A stretch of 25,887 nucleotides of DNA from Ignavibacteria bacterium UBA2373 (GTDB lineage: Bacteria > Bacteroidota > Ignavibacteria > Kapaibacteriales > UBA961). The notes beneath the pieces were generated by a model, which saw only the letters and a list, made by a program, of their open reading frames with translations, made no database searches and was not told where the DNA came from. Shown here piece by piece: positions 1 through 9,013 of the stretch (its first letter is position 1; the number at the start of each line of letters is the position of its first letter). The translations under genes and the position numbers were made by a program. The stretch covers positions 1 to 25,887 of the forward strand of contig DDTD01000032.1 in assembly GCA_002344005.1 (NCBI GenBank), in the 5' to 3' direction.

Positions 1-12
1 TGCGACTACGAG

Positions 13-243
13 GGGTCTCGATGCTCGTCGAATGGGGTCGTCATCGCCTCAATCGGGGTCGTTTTCGGCTCGAATGGGGTCGTCATCGCTTCAATCGGGT
101 TGGTTTTCGGCTCGGTCGGGTTGGTTTTCGGCTCAATCACTCTATGCATTACATTGTCCGAGCGGAGCATCGGCTCAATCGGGGTCGTCATCGCCTCAAT
201 CGGGTTGGTCGTCGGCTCATTTGGAGTCATTGTCAGAACAGGA
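13..243. repeat. 21-bp tandem repeat array (minisatellite)
   Basis: A 21-bp unit recurs without spacers. Clear units start at 34, 55, 76, 97, 118, 181 and 202, each beginning GGGGTCGTC or GGGTTGGTT and ending in CTCAATC or a close variant. Positions 139-180 are diverged but exactly two units long, so the register is kept. Degenerate units flank the array at 13-33 and 223-243. Because 21 is a multiple of three, several frames stay open through the array. The minus strand reads a heptapeptide repeat close to E-P-K-T-N-P-I in a 74-codon frame (230 down to 6), and the plus strand reads a glycine/valine-rich heptad open to 495. I see no ribosome binding site or domain that makes either convincing. 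It is most likely a non-coding variable-number repeat. Confidence 0.85.
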
Positions 244-369
244 TGGAAGGGATTATATGATTATCAGGATACATTTTTATCTTTAGACTCTGAAAGGGTT
301 GCTGTATGTATAGTATCGTGTCTATCATGTAATCTTCATAATCGTGTGCGGACAGTGGAGTTTATCCAT
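244..369. other. Intergenic stretch between repeat array and terminator
   Basis: Together with the array and the terminator this fills the gene-free left end (1-411). Apart from the carry-through of open frames from the repeat array, I see no recognisable gene, RNA or promoter here. Confidence 0.4.
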
Positions 370-406
370 AAAAAAAGCGGTGAAGAACATACCTTACCGC
401 TTTTTT
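370..406 (-). terminator. Rho-independent terminator after the response regulator
   Basis: GCGGT at 377-381 pairs with ACCGC at 396-400 around a 14-nt loop. A run of A at 370-376 and of T at 401-406 extends the stem and supplies a T-tract on either strand. It lies 6 bases past the stop codon of the minus-strand response regulator, so it most likely ends that transcript. The A/T symmetry means it could work in both directions. Confidence 0.7.
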
Positions 407-411
407 GCAAT

Positions 412-1122
412 TTACTCATCCATATCATCATCTTGTTGTGGATCATTCGGATCGGGTTCTTTCATTCGATATCCCACACCGCGAATACTGTTTAAGAGGC
501 GTGGCGAGCCGGGTCTTTCAATTTTAGCACGCAATCTTTTTATATAGACATCAATAATATTGGATTCGGTATCGAAATTATGTTTCCACACTTGCTGTGT
601 AATCATACTTCTGCTGACAATGCGCCCTTTATTACGAATTAAATATTCAAGCAAAGCATATTCCTTTGTTGTCAGTTCAATTTCTTTTTCCCAACGATAT
701 GCAACATGAGAAACGGTATCGAGCGTTAAATCACCAATCGTTAATTGTGTTGATTTTTCTGTGCTGGAACGGCGCAATATGGAGCGTAAGCGTGCTGCCA
801 ACTCTTCAAAGTGGAATGGCTTTGTCAAATAATCATCAGCGCCCAAATCAAGCCCTGTAACTCTGTCATTGGTGCCTGCTCTTGCGGTGAGCATAATGAC
901 GGGTGTGGATTTTCTTGCCGCCCGAATTTCGCTTAATACAGCAAAACCATCTTTTTTTGGTAGCATGACATCCAACACAATAGCATCGAAATGATTGGCA
1001 ACTGCCATATCAATACCCATTTGCCCATCGGCTGCAAGTTCGACGATGTAGCGTTCTTCTTCCAGACCCCTTTTAATAAAACTTGCTACTTTTCTTTCAT
1101 CTTCGATAACAAGAATACGCAT
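412..1122 (-). CDS. OmpR/PhoB-family response regulator
   Basis: A 236-residue two-component transcription factor. The receiver domain (about 1-115) has the acidic pair E7-D8, the phosphoacceptor D51 in VLDVMLP, T79 and K101 in LTKPF. The rest is a winged-helix DNA-binding domain of the Trans_Reg_C type with the typical LTTKEYALLEYLIRNKG and the closing RGVGYRM. It ends in an acidic tail rich in D and P. Length is normal for the family. A GGAG at 1131-1134 precedes the ATG at a good distance. It starts 27 bases after the stop of the T9SS protein on the same strand and may be co-transcribed with it. No histidine kinase lies on either side, which is unusual because these regulators normally sit next to one. 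The sequence resembles heavy-metal or envelope-stress regulators (CusR/CpxR-like), but the signal cannot be told from it. Confidence 0.93.
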   Translation of the reverse strand: MRILVIEDERKVASFIKRGLEEERYIVELAADGQMGIDMAVANHFDAIVLDVMLPKKDGFAVLSEIRAARKSTPVIMLTARAGTNDRVTGLDLGADDYLTKPFHFEELAARLRSILRRSSTEKSTQLTIGDLTLDTVSHVAYRWEKEIELTTKEYALLEYLIRNKGRIVSRSMITQQVWKHNFDTESNIIDVYIKRLRAKIERPGSPRLLNSIRGVGYRMKEPDPNDPQQDDDMDE

Positions 1123-1149
1123 TATGTATCTCCGAATTATGTGAATTAT

Positions 1150-4100
1150 TTATTTCTTTTTAACAAAAACTGTGTAAACTTCTTTGGTGCCATTGGCTAA
1201 TTCAATGCTGAAATAATACACTCCATTGACGGCTAAGCCACGCTGTGTAGTGCCATCCCAGGAATCGCTGTATGCAATATTGGGCAAACGACGCTGATTT
1301 GTCACCGGCTCGGCTACTAAACGGTGCGCTTGGTCATAAATACGGACAGTCACATTGGTTTCTTCCGGCACGGAATATATGACCTCGGCAATTTCCGAAG
1401 GAGGTGCAAATGGATTAGGTGCTACCATTTTTATATATTTTACAACAATATTGGTGAGGAGTGTATCTATTCTGCCTACTCCCGATGCGCAGCAAATTCG
1501 CAATATTACCGAAGAATCCACGGCATTGGTCGGCAAATGCCAATCAAACGTTTGCGCTGTTATGGGTATTCTGTCTAATGTGATAAATGTTTTGCCTTTA
1601 TCAATCGAATATGCAAAAATAAATTCATTGCATCCTAAATTAAGCGGATTATTCAATGGATTCCATGTGATTGTGCGTTCTGCACTTGCTTTGGCGGGCG
1701 GCGGATCAATTGTTATATCTAATGGATGGGGCACAATACGCAAACGCCTGATGTCTGATGTGTCATATATACCAAAAGTTATGTCTTTACCAATAATACG
1801 ATAATCAATGACGCTGTCTAAGTCGGGTTCGCTGCAACCGAACATCGCCGTCACAGGCACTCCCCAATCAAAGGTATAAAATGCACCATTATATTGTTGT
1901 CCTGTGAGGGTAAACCATTCTTCTTTTTTATTGCCGCTACTGTCAGGATATGCCCATTTTTCATCAATGCGGAATTGCAACCATAATGTATCCACGCATG
2001 ATGCTTGTCCGCTGAAACGTATTGTACTGCCTGTCACCACCGTGGAATCTTGTGTAGGATAATCAATAGTAATTTTCGATTGTGCAAAACGCAAATATGC
2101 CGATGAATCAATAATATCGGGACTATTGGCACTTTGTATAATAATGCGCCCTTGTCTGCCGAGTGCCGGCTGAGTTAAGACTAATGATACTTGCCCTGTT
2201 GCTGCATTATTGGCAACATTGGCAAATAAGGTATCGCGTCGGGATGTCCATTGTGCGGAATCTGTGTAACGTTGAAAAAATATATTGATAATATCTTGAC
2301 CGCGCAATAGATTTGTCCATGTAATATTGACTGTGTCGCCAAGGCAATATGTTTGGGGTGGAATTTGTTGCTGTTTTTGTGAGGTTAATCGTATGGAACC
2401 TTCAAGCAAGGAGCCGAAGCAAAAAGTTTTGGATAAAGTTGTAATAATTATATCATTTTTTCCATCGCCTTCTAAATCCGCCACAGCCAAAGCTGTAATT
2501 GTTTCATTGGGTAATTCGATGGTGCGTAAAGTGTCGAAAGGCGCACCAAAGCGAAAACGTGCATCGGCATAATTACGCATTCTCAAAATACGGACGGTGG
2601 ATCTGTCCACGACAAATACTTCTGCTTTTCTGTCATCGCCTCCATCAAAATCATTGACCGCCGCCACCCATCCATTGATGCGCTGTGAACAAAGAGTGTC
2701 GAAGGGAAAAAGAAATGTGCCGGGACGATTTATTTTTTCGACGGGAGCGGCTATTCTGTACCGTAAAACGGAAATTTTATTTGCAGCAAAAGCACCTTCT
2801 TTTGAGCTTTGAGTTACTATAATTTCATCACCGGGATTATTGGGATAATATGGCAATACTTCATTGGCAGATACTCCATCCATATCACCGACCCCTATTG
2901 ACCAAAAATGATTTTTTCCACCCACAAAAGATGGTGTATTGGGATCATCGGGCAAAGTCAATGGCTGACCGGAAGCATTCATTAAATGCAAACGCGATAC
3001 ACCAAAAGAAGTATCTCTTCCGATATACTCTTCAGCCATGAGCACATACCATGTGCCACCGCCGCCGCCGGAATTATTGAGCGGCACATAATAAGGTCGT
3101 ATAAGAGGTCTGCTGCGAGTGCTGTCTGTAATTAACGATGAAGCCAAATCCACAGGCGGAATACCTTCACGATAGCTGTTCGGCAATGCTGCATGAATGG
3201 GAAAACTCATTAAATAAGGGAAATCACCGAATGTTGATTGTGTGAGAGAATTGGAAACTATGTCTTTGATATAGGGTGTGGGATAGACAGGCGGTGTCAC
3301 CACCATTGCATCGAAAGGGTTGGTTGTGATAAATCCGACCGATGGTTGATAGAGTGAAATTTCGGGAGCTATGGTAATGCGGCTTGTGACTTCGTCTCGT
3401 GTGTCGGGCAAAGGGAATATGGTGCCGGGTTGCCCCAAATTGAATTGCGTGAAACCTCGGAAATAAGGTGCAGCTCCGGTAAAATTTGGTAAAATTCTGG
3501 GTTTGGTTATATTCACCGTCGCATACACTGTTGTTTGTCCATTTATATTGCGCCCGATAAATGGCTTTACTCCGGCAATATAGTTCGAGTCAAAATCAGA
3601 AAGATCAACGGAAAGCCGACGTATGATGATAATGCTGTCGCGCTGTTTATCATATCCTGCGATATAAGCATAAGCCACTTTTTCTACGGTATCCTCGGAT
3701 TCTATGGTTTCCAAAGCCATCACCAGTGGCGGCTGTGGCAAAGGACCCACGGGCAAAGTATTGGTTGTATCGAACAATACACTGATGCCCTTGACATATT
3801 TGACAAAAGAAGGCAGCGGTGTTTCACAAAGCAGCTCTCCTGTGCCATCTACGACCACTATGCGGTCTTTGACAAGAGCCACAATTTCATTGGGTGCCCA
3901 TAAAAATTCGGGGACTATCTTGGGGTTATTTTTAATATTGCCAATGAGGGGTTGAATATCGCCGGAAAGAGCAGTCGTTGACCATTTAAGTTTTAAGGAA
4001 TCAATATTTTGCGCTCGCGAGGGTTCCGTCTGTGAATACGTAGCTTGCGAATTGCCCTTGGGGTACATCCACGATGCCGGACCCGACAGATTTTGTGCTT

Positions 4101-4158
4101 GCAATGCCGAAGTTACACAAGCAATAATCATCAAAATGCGTAAAAGACTTAAAACCAT
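1150..4158 (-). CDS. Large secreted protein with FG-GAP-like repeats and T9SS sorting domain
   Basis: A 1002-residue exported protein. Residues 1-21 form a signal peptide (hydrophobic LLRILMIIACV, likely cut after LQA at 21). Calcium-binding-like FG-GAP/VCBS repeat cores are visible near 422-427 (GVGDMDG), 501-508 (VNDFDGGDD) and 558-569 (VADLEGDGKND), in a region that probably folds as a beta-propeller. Residues about 610-910 look like Ig-like beta domains. The last 90 residues (from APNPFAPP near 912 to VFVKKK) match a FlgD-Ig/T9SS type A sorting region, which directs export through the type IX system and anchoring at the cell surface. A glycine run (five G) occurs near 364-368. No enzyme active site is recognisable, and adhesion or surface structure is the likely class of function. 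No clear Shine-Dalgarno precedes the ATG, which is usual in Bacteroidota. The response regulator follows 27 bases downstream. Confidence 0.85.
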   Translation of the reverse strand: MVLSLLRILMIIACVTSALQAQNLSGPASWMYPKGNSQATYSQTEPSRAQNIDSLKLKWSTTALSGDIQPLIGNIKNNPKIVPEFLWAPNEIVALVKDRIVVVDGTGELLCETPLPSFVKYVKGISVLFDTTNTLPVGPLPQPPLVMALETIESEDTVEKVAYAYIAGYDKQRDSIIIIRRLSVDLSDFDSNYIAGVKPFIGRNINGQTTVYATVNITKPRILPNFTGAAPYFRGFTQFNLGQPGTIFPLPDTRDEVTSRITIAPEISLYQPSVGFITTNPFDAMVVTPPVYPTPYIKDIVSNSLTQSTFGDFPYLMSFPIHAALPNSYREGIPPVDLASSLITDSTRSRPLIRPYYVPLNNSGGGGGTWYVLMAEEYIGRDTSFGVSRLHLMNASGQPLTLPDDPNTPSFVGGKNHFWSIGVGDMDGVSANEVLPYYPNNPGDEIIVTQSSKEGAFAANKISVLRYRIAAPVEKINRPGTFLFPFDTLCSQRINGWVAAVNDFDGGDDRKAEVFVVDRSTVRILRMRNYADARFRFGAPFDTLRTIELPNETITALAVADLEGDGKNDIIITTLSKTFCFGSLLEGSIRLTSQKQQQIPPQTYCLGDTVNITWTNLLRGQDIINIFFQRYTDSAQWTSRRDTLFANVANNAATGQVSLVLTQPALGRQGRIIIQSANSPDIIDSSAYLRFAQSKITIDYPTQDSTVVTGSTIRFSGQASCVDTLWLQFRIDEKWAYPDSSGNKKEEWFTLTGQQYNGAFYTFDWGVPVTAMFGCSEPDLDSVIDYRIIGKDITFGIYDTSDIRRLRIVPHPLDITIDPPPAKASAERTITWNPLNNPLNLGCNEFIFAYSIDKGKTFITLDRIPITAQTFDWHLPTNAVDSSVILRICCASGVGRIDTLLTNIVVKYIKMVAPNPFAPPSEIAEVIYSVPEETNVTVRIYDQAHRLVAEPVTNQRRLPNIAYSDSWDGTTQRGLAVNGVYYFSIELANGTKEVYTVFVKKK

Positions 4159-4502
4159 GAGTGTGCCGATTAAGTAGATTTAACTGTAAAAATAATGAAT
4201 AGATGCGTACTTGACATATTACCAAGCCAGAAACAAGGAGTATTCCACAAAAAGTGGCATTGTAAACTCACATTTTCTTATACTTCATCCGGTCTTTAGT
4301 ACAACAACTCTTTTGCCAAAACTCCCAAGTTGGAGATTTATAGACATTCTGAGAGGAAATTGTGCAATGTGGAAGCAATACCGCCACACTAAGTTTTCAC
4401 AAACCCATGACATACCCACATTTTTAGTACGGTAAGTTTCGTAGATTTGCATATAGAATAACAACACATACACATACAACCCACAAATAATGGAGTGATG
4501 CA
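4159..4502. other. Divergent intergenic region (344 bp)
   Basis: It separates the minus-strand T9SS protein from the plus-strand ATP-grasp gene, so it should hold a promoter for each. One plus-strand -7-like box is visible (listed separately). I found no matching box for the leftward gene. Short open frames cross it on both strands but have no ribosome binding site or recognisable domain. Confidence 0.5.
4421..4449 (+). promoter_or_regulatory. Candidate Bacteroidota-type promoter of the ATP-grasp gene
   Basis: TAGATTTG at 4442-4449 fits the Bacteroidota -7 consensus TAnnTTTG. TTTT at 4421-4424, 17 bases upstream, is an imperfect -33 element (consensus TTTG). The box ends 53 bases before the ATG at 4503, and the ribosome site GGAG at 4492-4495 lies between. 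The prediction rests on pattern only. Confidence 0.35.
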
Positions 4503-5495
4503 ATGAAGACAATAGGTATTCTCTTTGGCATGGAACAAACGTTTCCACCGGCATTAGTGCAAAAAATCAATAGCATGGATATTGAAGGAGTTTCAGCAGA
4601 ATTTGTGCGCATAGGCGGCGTTGGCATGGAAGATCTGATAAAATATGATGTGATTTTAGACCGTATTTCGCAAGATGTGCCTTTTTACCGTGCCATGCTC
4701 AAATATGCAGCTATGCAGGGCGTACGCGTGGTGAACAATCCATTCTGGTGGACAGCGGACGACAAATATTTCAACTATGCGATGGCGCATAAAATTGGCG
4801 TGCCCATACCACGTACTGTACTTTTACCAAGTTATCAGCACCCGCCGGACACAACAGCAGAAAGTTTCCGCAATCTCTTATATCCGCTCAATTGGGATGA
4901 AATTTTCCATTATATCGGCTTCCCGGCATTCATGAAACCGTATGCGGGCGGGGGCTGGAAACATGTCTATAAAGTCAATAATCCTCAAGAATTATTTGCT
5001 GCATATCATCAAACGGGGCAGCTTGTCATGACTTTACAAGAAGCCATAGATTTTACGGAATATTATCGCTGCTATGTCATAGGGAAAAAATACATTCATA
5101 TTATGCCTTATGAACCGCGCAACCCACATCATTTGCGCTATGTGGCAGGGTTTACACTCACCGATGAACGTAAAAAAGAATTAGAAAAACATTGCCTCAC
5201 CATTGTCAATGCTTTGGGCTATGAATTTAATACTATAGAATTTGCTGTCAGAGATAATATTCCTTATGCCATTGATTTTCTTAATCCGGCACCTGATGCA
5301 GAAAAATCATCCGTGCAGGAAGAAAACTTTGAATGGGTGCTTGAACATGCCGCTAAATATTTAGTGGAATTGGCTCTTGAAGGCAGAAAAACACCAACGG
5401 AATATACATGGAGTGAGTTTTTATCCGGTAAAGGAAGTTTAGAATCAACAGCATCCGCAAAAAAAGAAACAAAGAAATCTTCTAAGAAAAAATAA
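4503..5495 (+). CDS. ATP-grasp (RimK-like) domain protein, substrate unknown
   Basis: A 330-residue cytoplasmic protein of the ATP-grasp fold, which activates a carboxylate with ATP and joins it to an amine or thiol. The N-terminal part (1-95) resembles a pre-ATP-grasp domain. The nucleotide-binding lysine and glycine-rich loop are seen as FMKPYAGGGWK (143-153). The metal-binding end of the fold is IDFLNPAPD (257-265), with D258 and N261. EYYRCYVIGKKYIHI (186-200) is a core strand region. The last 20 residues are Ser/Lys-rich (KKETKKSSKKK), a disordered basic tail that could touch nucleic acid or ribosomes. The start is fixed by GGAG 7 bases upstream. The gene stands alone, with its own candidate promoter and a strong terminator, so there is no pathway partner. 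The family includes RimK, glutathione synthetase and peptide-tailoring ligases; which reaction applies here is unknown. Confidence 0.8.
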   Translation: MKTIGILFGMEQTFPPALVQKINSMDIEGVSAEFVRIGGVGMEDLIKYDVILDRISQDVPFYRAMLKYAAMQGVRVVNNPFWWTADDKYFNYAMAHKIGVPIPRTVLLPSYQHPPDTTAESFRNLLYPLNWDEIFHYIGFPAFMKPYAGGGWKHVYKVNNPQELFAAYHQTGQLVMTLQEAIDFTEYYRCYVIGKKYIHIMPYEPRNPHHLRYVAGFTLTDERKKELEKHCLTIVNALGYEFNTIEFAVRDNIPYAIDFLNPAPDAEKSSVQEENFEWVLEHAAKYLVELALEGRKTPTEYTWSEFLSGKGSLESTASAKKETKKSSKKK

Positions 5496-5521
5496 TGTAT
5501 CATAGATAAACAGTCATCTTC

Positions 5522-5557
5522 AGTGGTAAAACTCAAACAGTTTTACCACTTTTTTTT
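5522..5557 (+). terminator. Strong rho-independent terminator after the ATP-grasp gene
   Basis: A perfect 12-bp stem, AGTGGTAAAACT at 5522-5533 against AGTTTTACCACT at 5539-5550, with a 5-nt loop and a T-run through 5557. It has the polarity expected for the plus-strand gene ending at 5495. The opposite strand has no T-run, so the convergent nuclease-helicase gene (ending at 5669) is not clearly served by it. Confidence 0.9.
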
Positions 5558-5668
5558 GCAATAATCACAAAAACAATCTGTGTTTCATAATGATATACCG
5601 AATAGTAAAATAGAGGATATTCTACAAAAAATGAATAATGCTACACTTAGCGCAACATCACATTCTCA

Positions 5669-8600
5669 CTATATCAATGCTTTTGCAGGATCTACCCATT
5701 CCATGGTTGATAAGAGTTGTTCAAAAAGATATTCTTTGCATAAAATATCAGGATTGCCAATAATGATAAGCTGTTGCCGCGCTCTTGTAATTGCGACATT
5801 CAATTTTCTATCAATCGTAATACCGTTAATATTCATTACTGATGTTACAGAGGGCAGCATAAGTAAAGTAGATAATGCAAAAGAAATAATAATACAGTCA
5901 CGCTCACTGCCTTGAAATCGTTCCACTGTATCCACAACAATTTTTTTACTGTGTTCTTGGGGCAATCGCTTACGAATTTCCATAATTTGTGCACGAAAGG
6001 GTGTGATGATTCCTAAAGATTTTTCAGTAAATTCATCGCCTCGTTTTTGTTGATAGCGTAATGCGACATGAGCAGCAATAGTTGCTTCATCTTCGTGAAT
6101 TTTCCCTTTACCTGCTGAATATACAGGAATAAATATCATGCGACTTTGGGAAATATGTTGCTGTAAAGCATTATAGTCATCGGCTAATGCTGTGTGTTGC
6201 CACGAAAAGGGTGAAAGCAATTTTTTTTCATAAAATTGAGAATTAACAAATGATGCAATATCGGAGTGCATTCTTCCCTGCTGGGATAGCATAGCATAAC
6301 CATGTGTCCAATTATTACGTAAGCAACAACGCAAGAGTCTTTCAAATAAAGACATACGAAAATCTTTACATTCAATTTCATCGGTTAATGGATGTTGAAT
6401 AGCGGAGACTTGCTCATTTTGATTAATAACAGCAGGTAATTGTTTTTCATCTCCGATGAGTATGACTTTCCCAATTGTGGCAGCAAATCCGGCAATATAT
6501 GGTTCGATTATTTGTGCGGCTTCATCCACTACCATGACATCGAATGTTTTTATGGCAAATATATCCATTGTTGTCATTAGTGACGACACAGTAGTAATAA
6601 TGCAGCGAGCTTGTTTCATAATTACCGCAATTTCTTGAATTGATTTATCTTGGCTTATAGTATCAATCGTAAAATTGGGATAATCTGTGCTGTCCTTATT
6701 GCCAAGACGAATAATATATTCATGGGGAATAACTTGAGCTACAGCACGAAGTATTTCATCTACTGCCCTATTTGTATAAGCCGTAATAAGTATTGTAGCG
6801 GATTGTTTTTCATATAACAAATATGTGCACCATTTGAGCATGACGGATGTTTTTCCAGTTCCCGGAGGACCTTGCAATAAGAAATAATCCTCTGTTGCAA
6901 TCATCCGAGAAAGAATAGAATATTGCTCATTTGTCAGAACAGGTAAAGAATGATTTTTTTTCCTGCATTCTTCTTCATCAAATATATATCCTTCATAAGA
7001 ATGGGGAGGTTGTTTGCCTAAGAACACGGAACGTTTTTCTTGTGGAGATTGCAATAATTGTGTGAGTAAACCAAAGAGTATATGGTTTCCGCCATCCATA
7101 AAATCCGGTTCGATAACCCACTGTTTTTCTTGATTATCAATAAAAATTGAGTTGGGCAATAATTTATTGCGAAAACTTAATACAAGCGAATATTCATGTA
7201 ATTCTTTAATCCGTGCTTTTAATAATTGTCCTTGCACCGGTGATGCGATATCATTATGGATATAAGCAATAACAATATCGCCGGTACGGAAAGATGTTGT
7301 CATTTGGGCATCGGTAATAAAAAATGCTATATGCATAGATTCAAAATCACTATGCTCCATATCGAGCATTAATCCTTTGATTGCCGAAAATGACAATACT
7401 TTTTCTTCAAGATTTTTTTTCCATAAAGCCGCATTGCCGCAATCATATTCATCTTTGTCTGTACCAAGCCGCGCAGCATAGTGTTCGCGCAGTAAAAATG
7501 TCATGGTAGCGCGATGATATACTTTTTCTGTATCGTCCAAAGAATCTAAGAATGTTCTTGCACGCACAAATTTATCACGAATAAATGACGGTGAATCGTC
7601 AAATTGTTCGGGCTGAATAAGAGAGAATATACCGAATTTTTTTTGTAATATATCTTGTTCGGCAATAACAATTTCATTGCGAAGAGCAAGCACTGCCCTT
7701 TTTGACTCAATCGTATTTGGTGTATTTCTTAAGGGAGTTCCTTTTTCTCGTGAATAGAGCACCGAACTGTCACCCGATCGTTCAGGATAAGCAGAATCCA
7801 CCAATAAATTATAGCACATTATTTGCGCCTCATGATTTTTCCACATACCGAATGCGACATTACCACGCTGATTATAGGCATTGGGAGGTTTTCCCGATTT
7901 TAATTCAATAACAGTTTTGCGTTTAGTATCATCAGCATATTCCAAAAGTACATCAACGCGCCCTTGCAAACCATATACGGGCGATAAAAAGCTGGCTTCA
8001 ACTGTAAATACATGACTTTTTATTAAAGGTATTACCGATTGCAAAACAGTATAATGATCCTTAATTTCTTTCATCAATGATTGCTCATCATACTCTTTCA
8101 GAGCAGCTAAGGTCATTATTGGTTTATAACACAAAGCACTGCGGAGTGCTTGTTCCAATTGAGTTTCCGGTTTTGTCAGTAAAATATCAAAGCATGTGTT
8201 TATTATCGTACCAATGAACATTTCTTTGGATGTTGCTTGAGGTACAAGAAGTTTTTTAACAAAATAATGGGCAAGAGATGAATTTCTGCCGCTAAAACAT
8301 TCAGCAATATCTGTCACATCAAATAATATATCCGGTTCAATGACAAGTAAAGTATGTTCTGTTGTAAGTAATTGTGCTTGTTTTGTTTGAGCTATGATTA
8401 ATGATGTGCAAAAGATTGAAAGCCCTTGACGTAAAAGCGGTGCTTGACCGTCGAAATCATGGGTGAGCAGTATTGTCCATTCTGTTCCGTTTTCGGCAAG
8501 TACTTTACAGTGTACGGGAAAGGGATGGTCTGTGGCAAAAACTATTGTTTCAATAATATCAAATCGCCCTGCTTCAAGCATCACCTTTGTATCATCGAAC

Positions 8601-9013
8601 AGTGTATCACTTTCTTTGATTATGGTTCCATCATCAAATGAGTAAAGTTCATCCGGTATTGCTTCGGTATTGCAAAACCGTAATACCATTACAATAACTT
8701 TTGATACATTTTTTATAGCTCTTTTATTAATAGCGAGAGTGCCATTGCGAATTCGTGCAAACGATGTGCGGTTTTTGTGTAAACTATCCTTTAAGTGAGG
8801 GAAAAAACCATATTTATCCGCTAAAAAGATTATTCGGGCATAATCATTTGTAAAAAATTGCTTTTCACTTCTTAACAAGTGGATTAAAATCGTGCGAAGT
8901 AATGATTGCAAAGTAAAATAGAGTTTTCTGTCATCGCTTTTTTGATATTGTAAACTAAGAAATGTTTGACAATATGCGGCGGTTTCTTCATTGGAAATAA
9001 GGGGCGTTTCCAC
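5669..9013 (-). CDS. Dna2-like nuclease-helicase (PD-(D/E)XK nuclease plus SF1B helicase)
   Basis: A 1114-residue protein. Residues 1-330 are not recognised. A RecB/Cas4-type PD-(D/E)XK nuclease follows, with GRVD (D354), IELKSGK (E370, K372) and a downstream Q397/Y401 motif; H334 may be the leading histidine. The C-terminal superfamily 1B helicase (about 690-1100) shows Walker A GPPGTGKT (715-722), motif Ia ITAYTNRAVDE, Walker B VVDEAAQ (828-834), motif III IGDEKQLPAV, a degenerate QYRMH-type motif QQGRMH, then TVERFQGSERD and NVAITRARQQL. This order matches Dna2/Upf1-like enzymes that unwind and cut DNA flaps or ends. I do not see the CxxC cluster that holds an iron-sulfur centre in eukaryotic Dna2. 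A role in repair, replication or anti-phage defence is inferred; no partner gene adjoins it. The ATG at 9013 has no clear Shine-Dalgarno. Confidence 0.88.
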   Translation of the reverse strand: METPLISNEETAAYCQTFLSLQYQKSDDRKLYFTLQSLLRTILIHLLRSEKQFFTNDYARIIFLADKYGFFPHLKDSLHKNRTSFARIRNGTLAINKRAIKNVSKVIVMVLRFCNTEAIPDELYSFDDGTIIKESDTLFDDTKVMLEAGRFDIIETIVFATDHPFPVHCKVLAENGTEWTILLTHDFDGQAPLLRQGLSIFCTSLIIAQTKQAQLLTTEHTLLVIEPDILFDVTDIAECFSGRNSSLAHYFVKKLLVPQATSKEMFIGTIINTCFDILLTKPETQLEQALRSALCYKPIMTLAALKEYDEQSLMKEIKDHYTVLQSVIPLIKSHVFTVEASFLSPVYGLQGRVDVLLEYADDTKRKTVIELKSGKPPNAYNQRGNVAFGMWKNHEAQIMCYNLLVDSAYPERSGDSSVLYSREKGTPLRNTPNTIESKRAVLALRNEIVIAEQDILQKKFGIFSLIQPEQFDDSPSFIRDKFVRARTFLDSLDDTEKVYHRATMTFLLREHYAARLGTDKDEYDCGNAALWKKNLEEKVLSFSAIKGLMLDMEHSDFESMHIAFFITDAQMTTSFRTGDIVIAYIHNDIASPVQGQLLKARIKELHEYSLVLSFRNKLLPNSIFIDNQEKQWVIEPDFMDGGNHILFGLLTQLLQSPQEKRSVFLGKQPPHSYEGYIFDEEECRKKNHSLPVLTNEQYSILSRMIATEDYFLLQGPPGTGKTSVMLKWCTYLLYEKQSATILITAYTNRAVDEILRAVAQVIPHEYIIRLGNKDSTDYPNFTIDTISQDKSIQEIAVIMKQARCIITTVSSLMTTMDIFAIKTFDVMVVDEAAQIIEPYIAGFAATIGKVILIGDEKQLPAVINQNEQVSAIQHPLTDEIECKDFRMSLFERLLRCCLRNNWTHGYAMLSQQGRMHSDIASFVNSQFYEKKLLSPFSWQHTALADDYNALQQHISQSRMIFIPVYSAGKGKIHEDEATIAAHVALRYQQKRGDEFTEKSLGIITPFRAQIMEIRKRLPQEHSKKIVVDTVERFQGSERDCIIISFALSTLLMLPSVTSVMNINGITIDRKLNVAITRARQQLIIIGNPDILCKEYLFEQLLSTMEWVDPAKALI

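Noticed and set aside
100..495. A 131-codon plus-strand frame through the left repeat array
   Set aside because: Its openness follows from the 21-bp repeat, and it then runs antisense through the response regulator terminator and gene end without any domain.
4211..4554. Short open frames on both strands in the divergent spacer
   Set aside because: No ribosome site, no domain, and the minus frame overlaps the start of the well-supported ATP-grasp gene.
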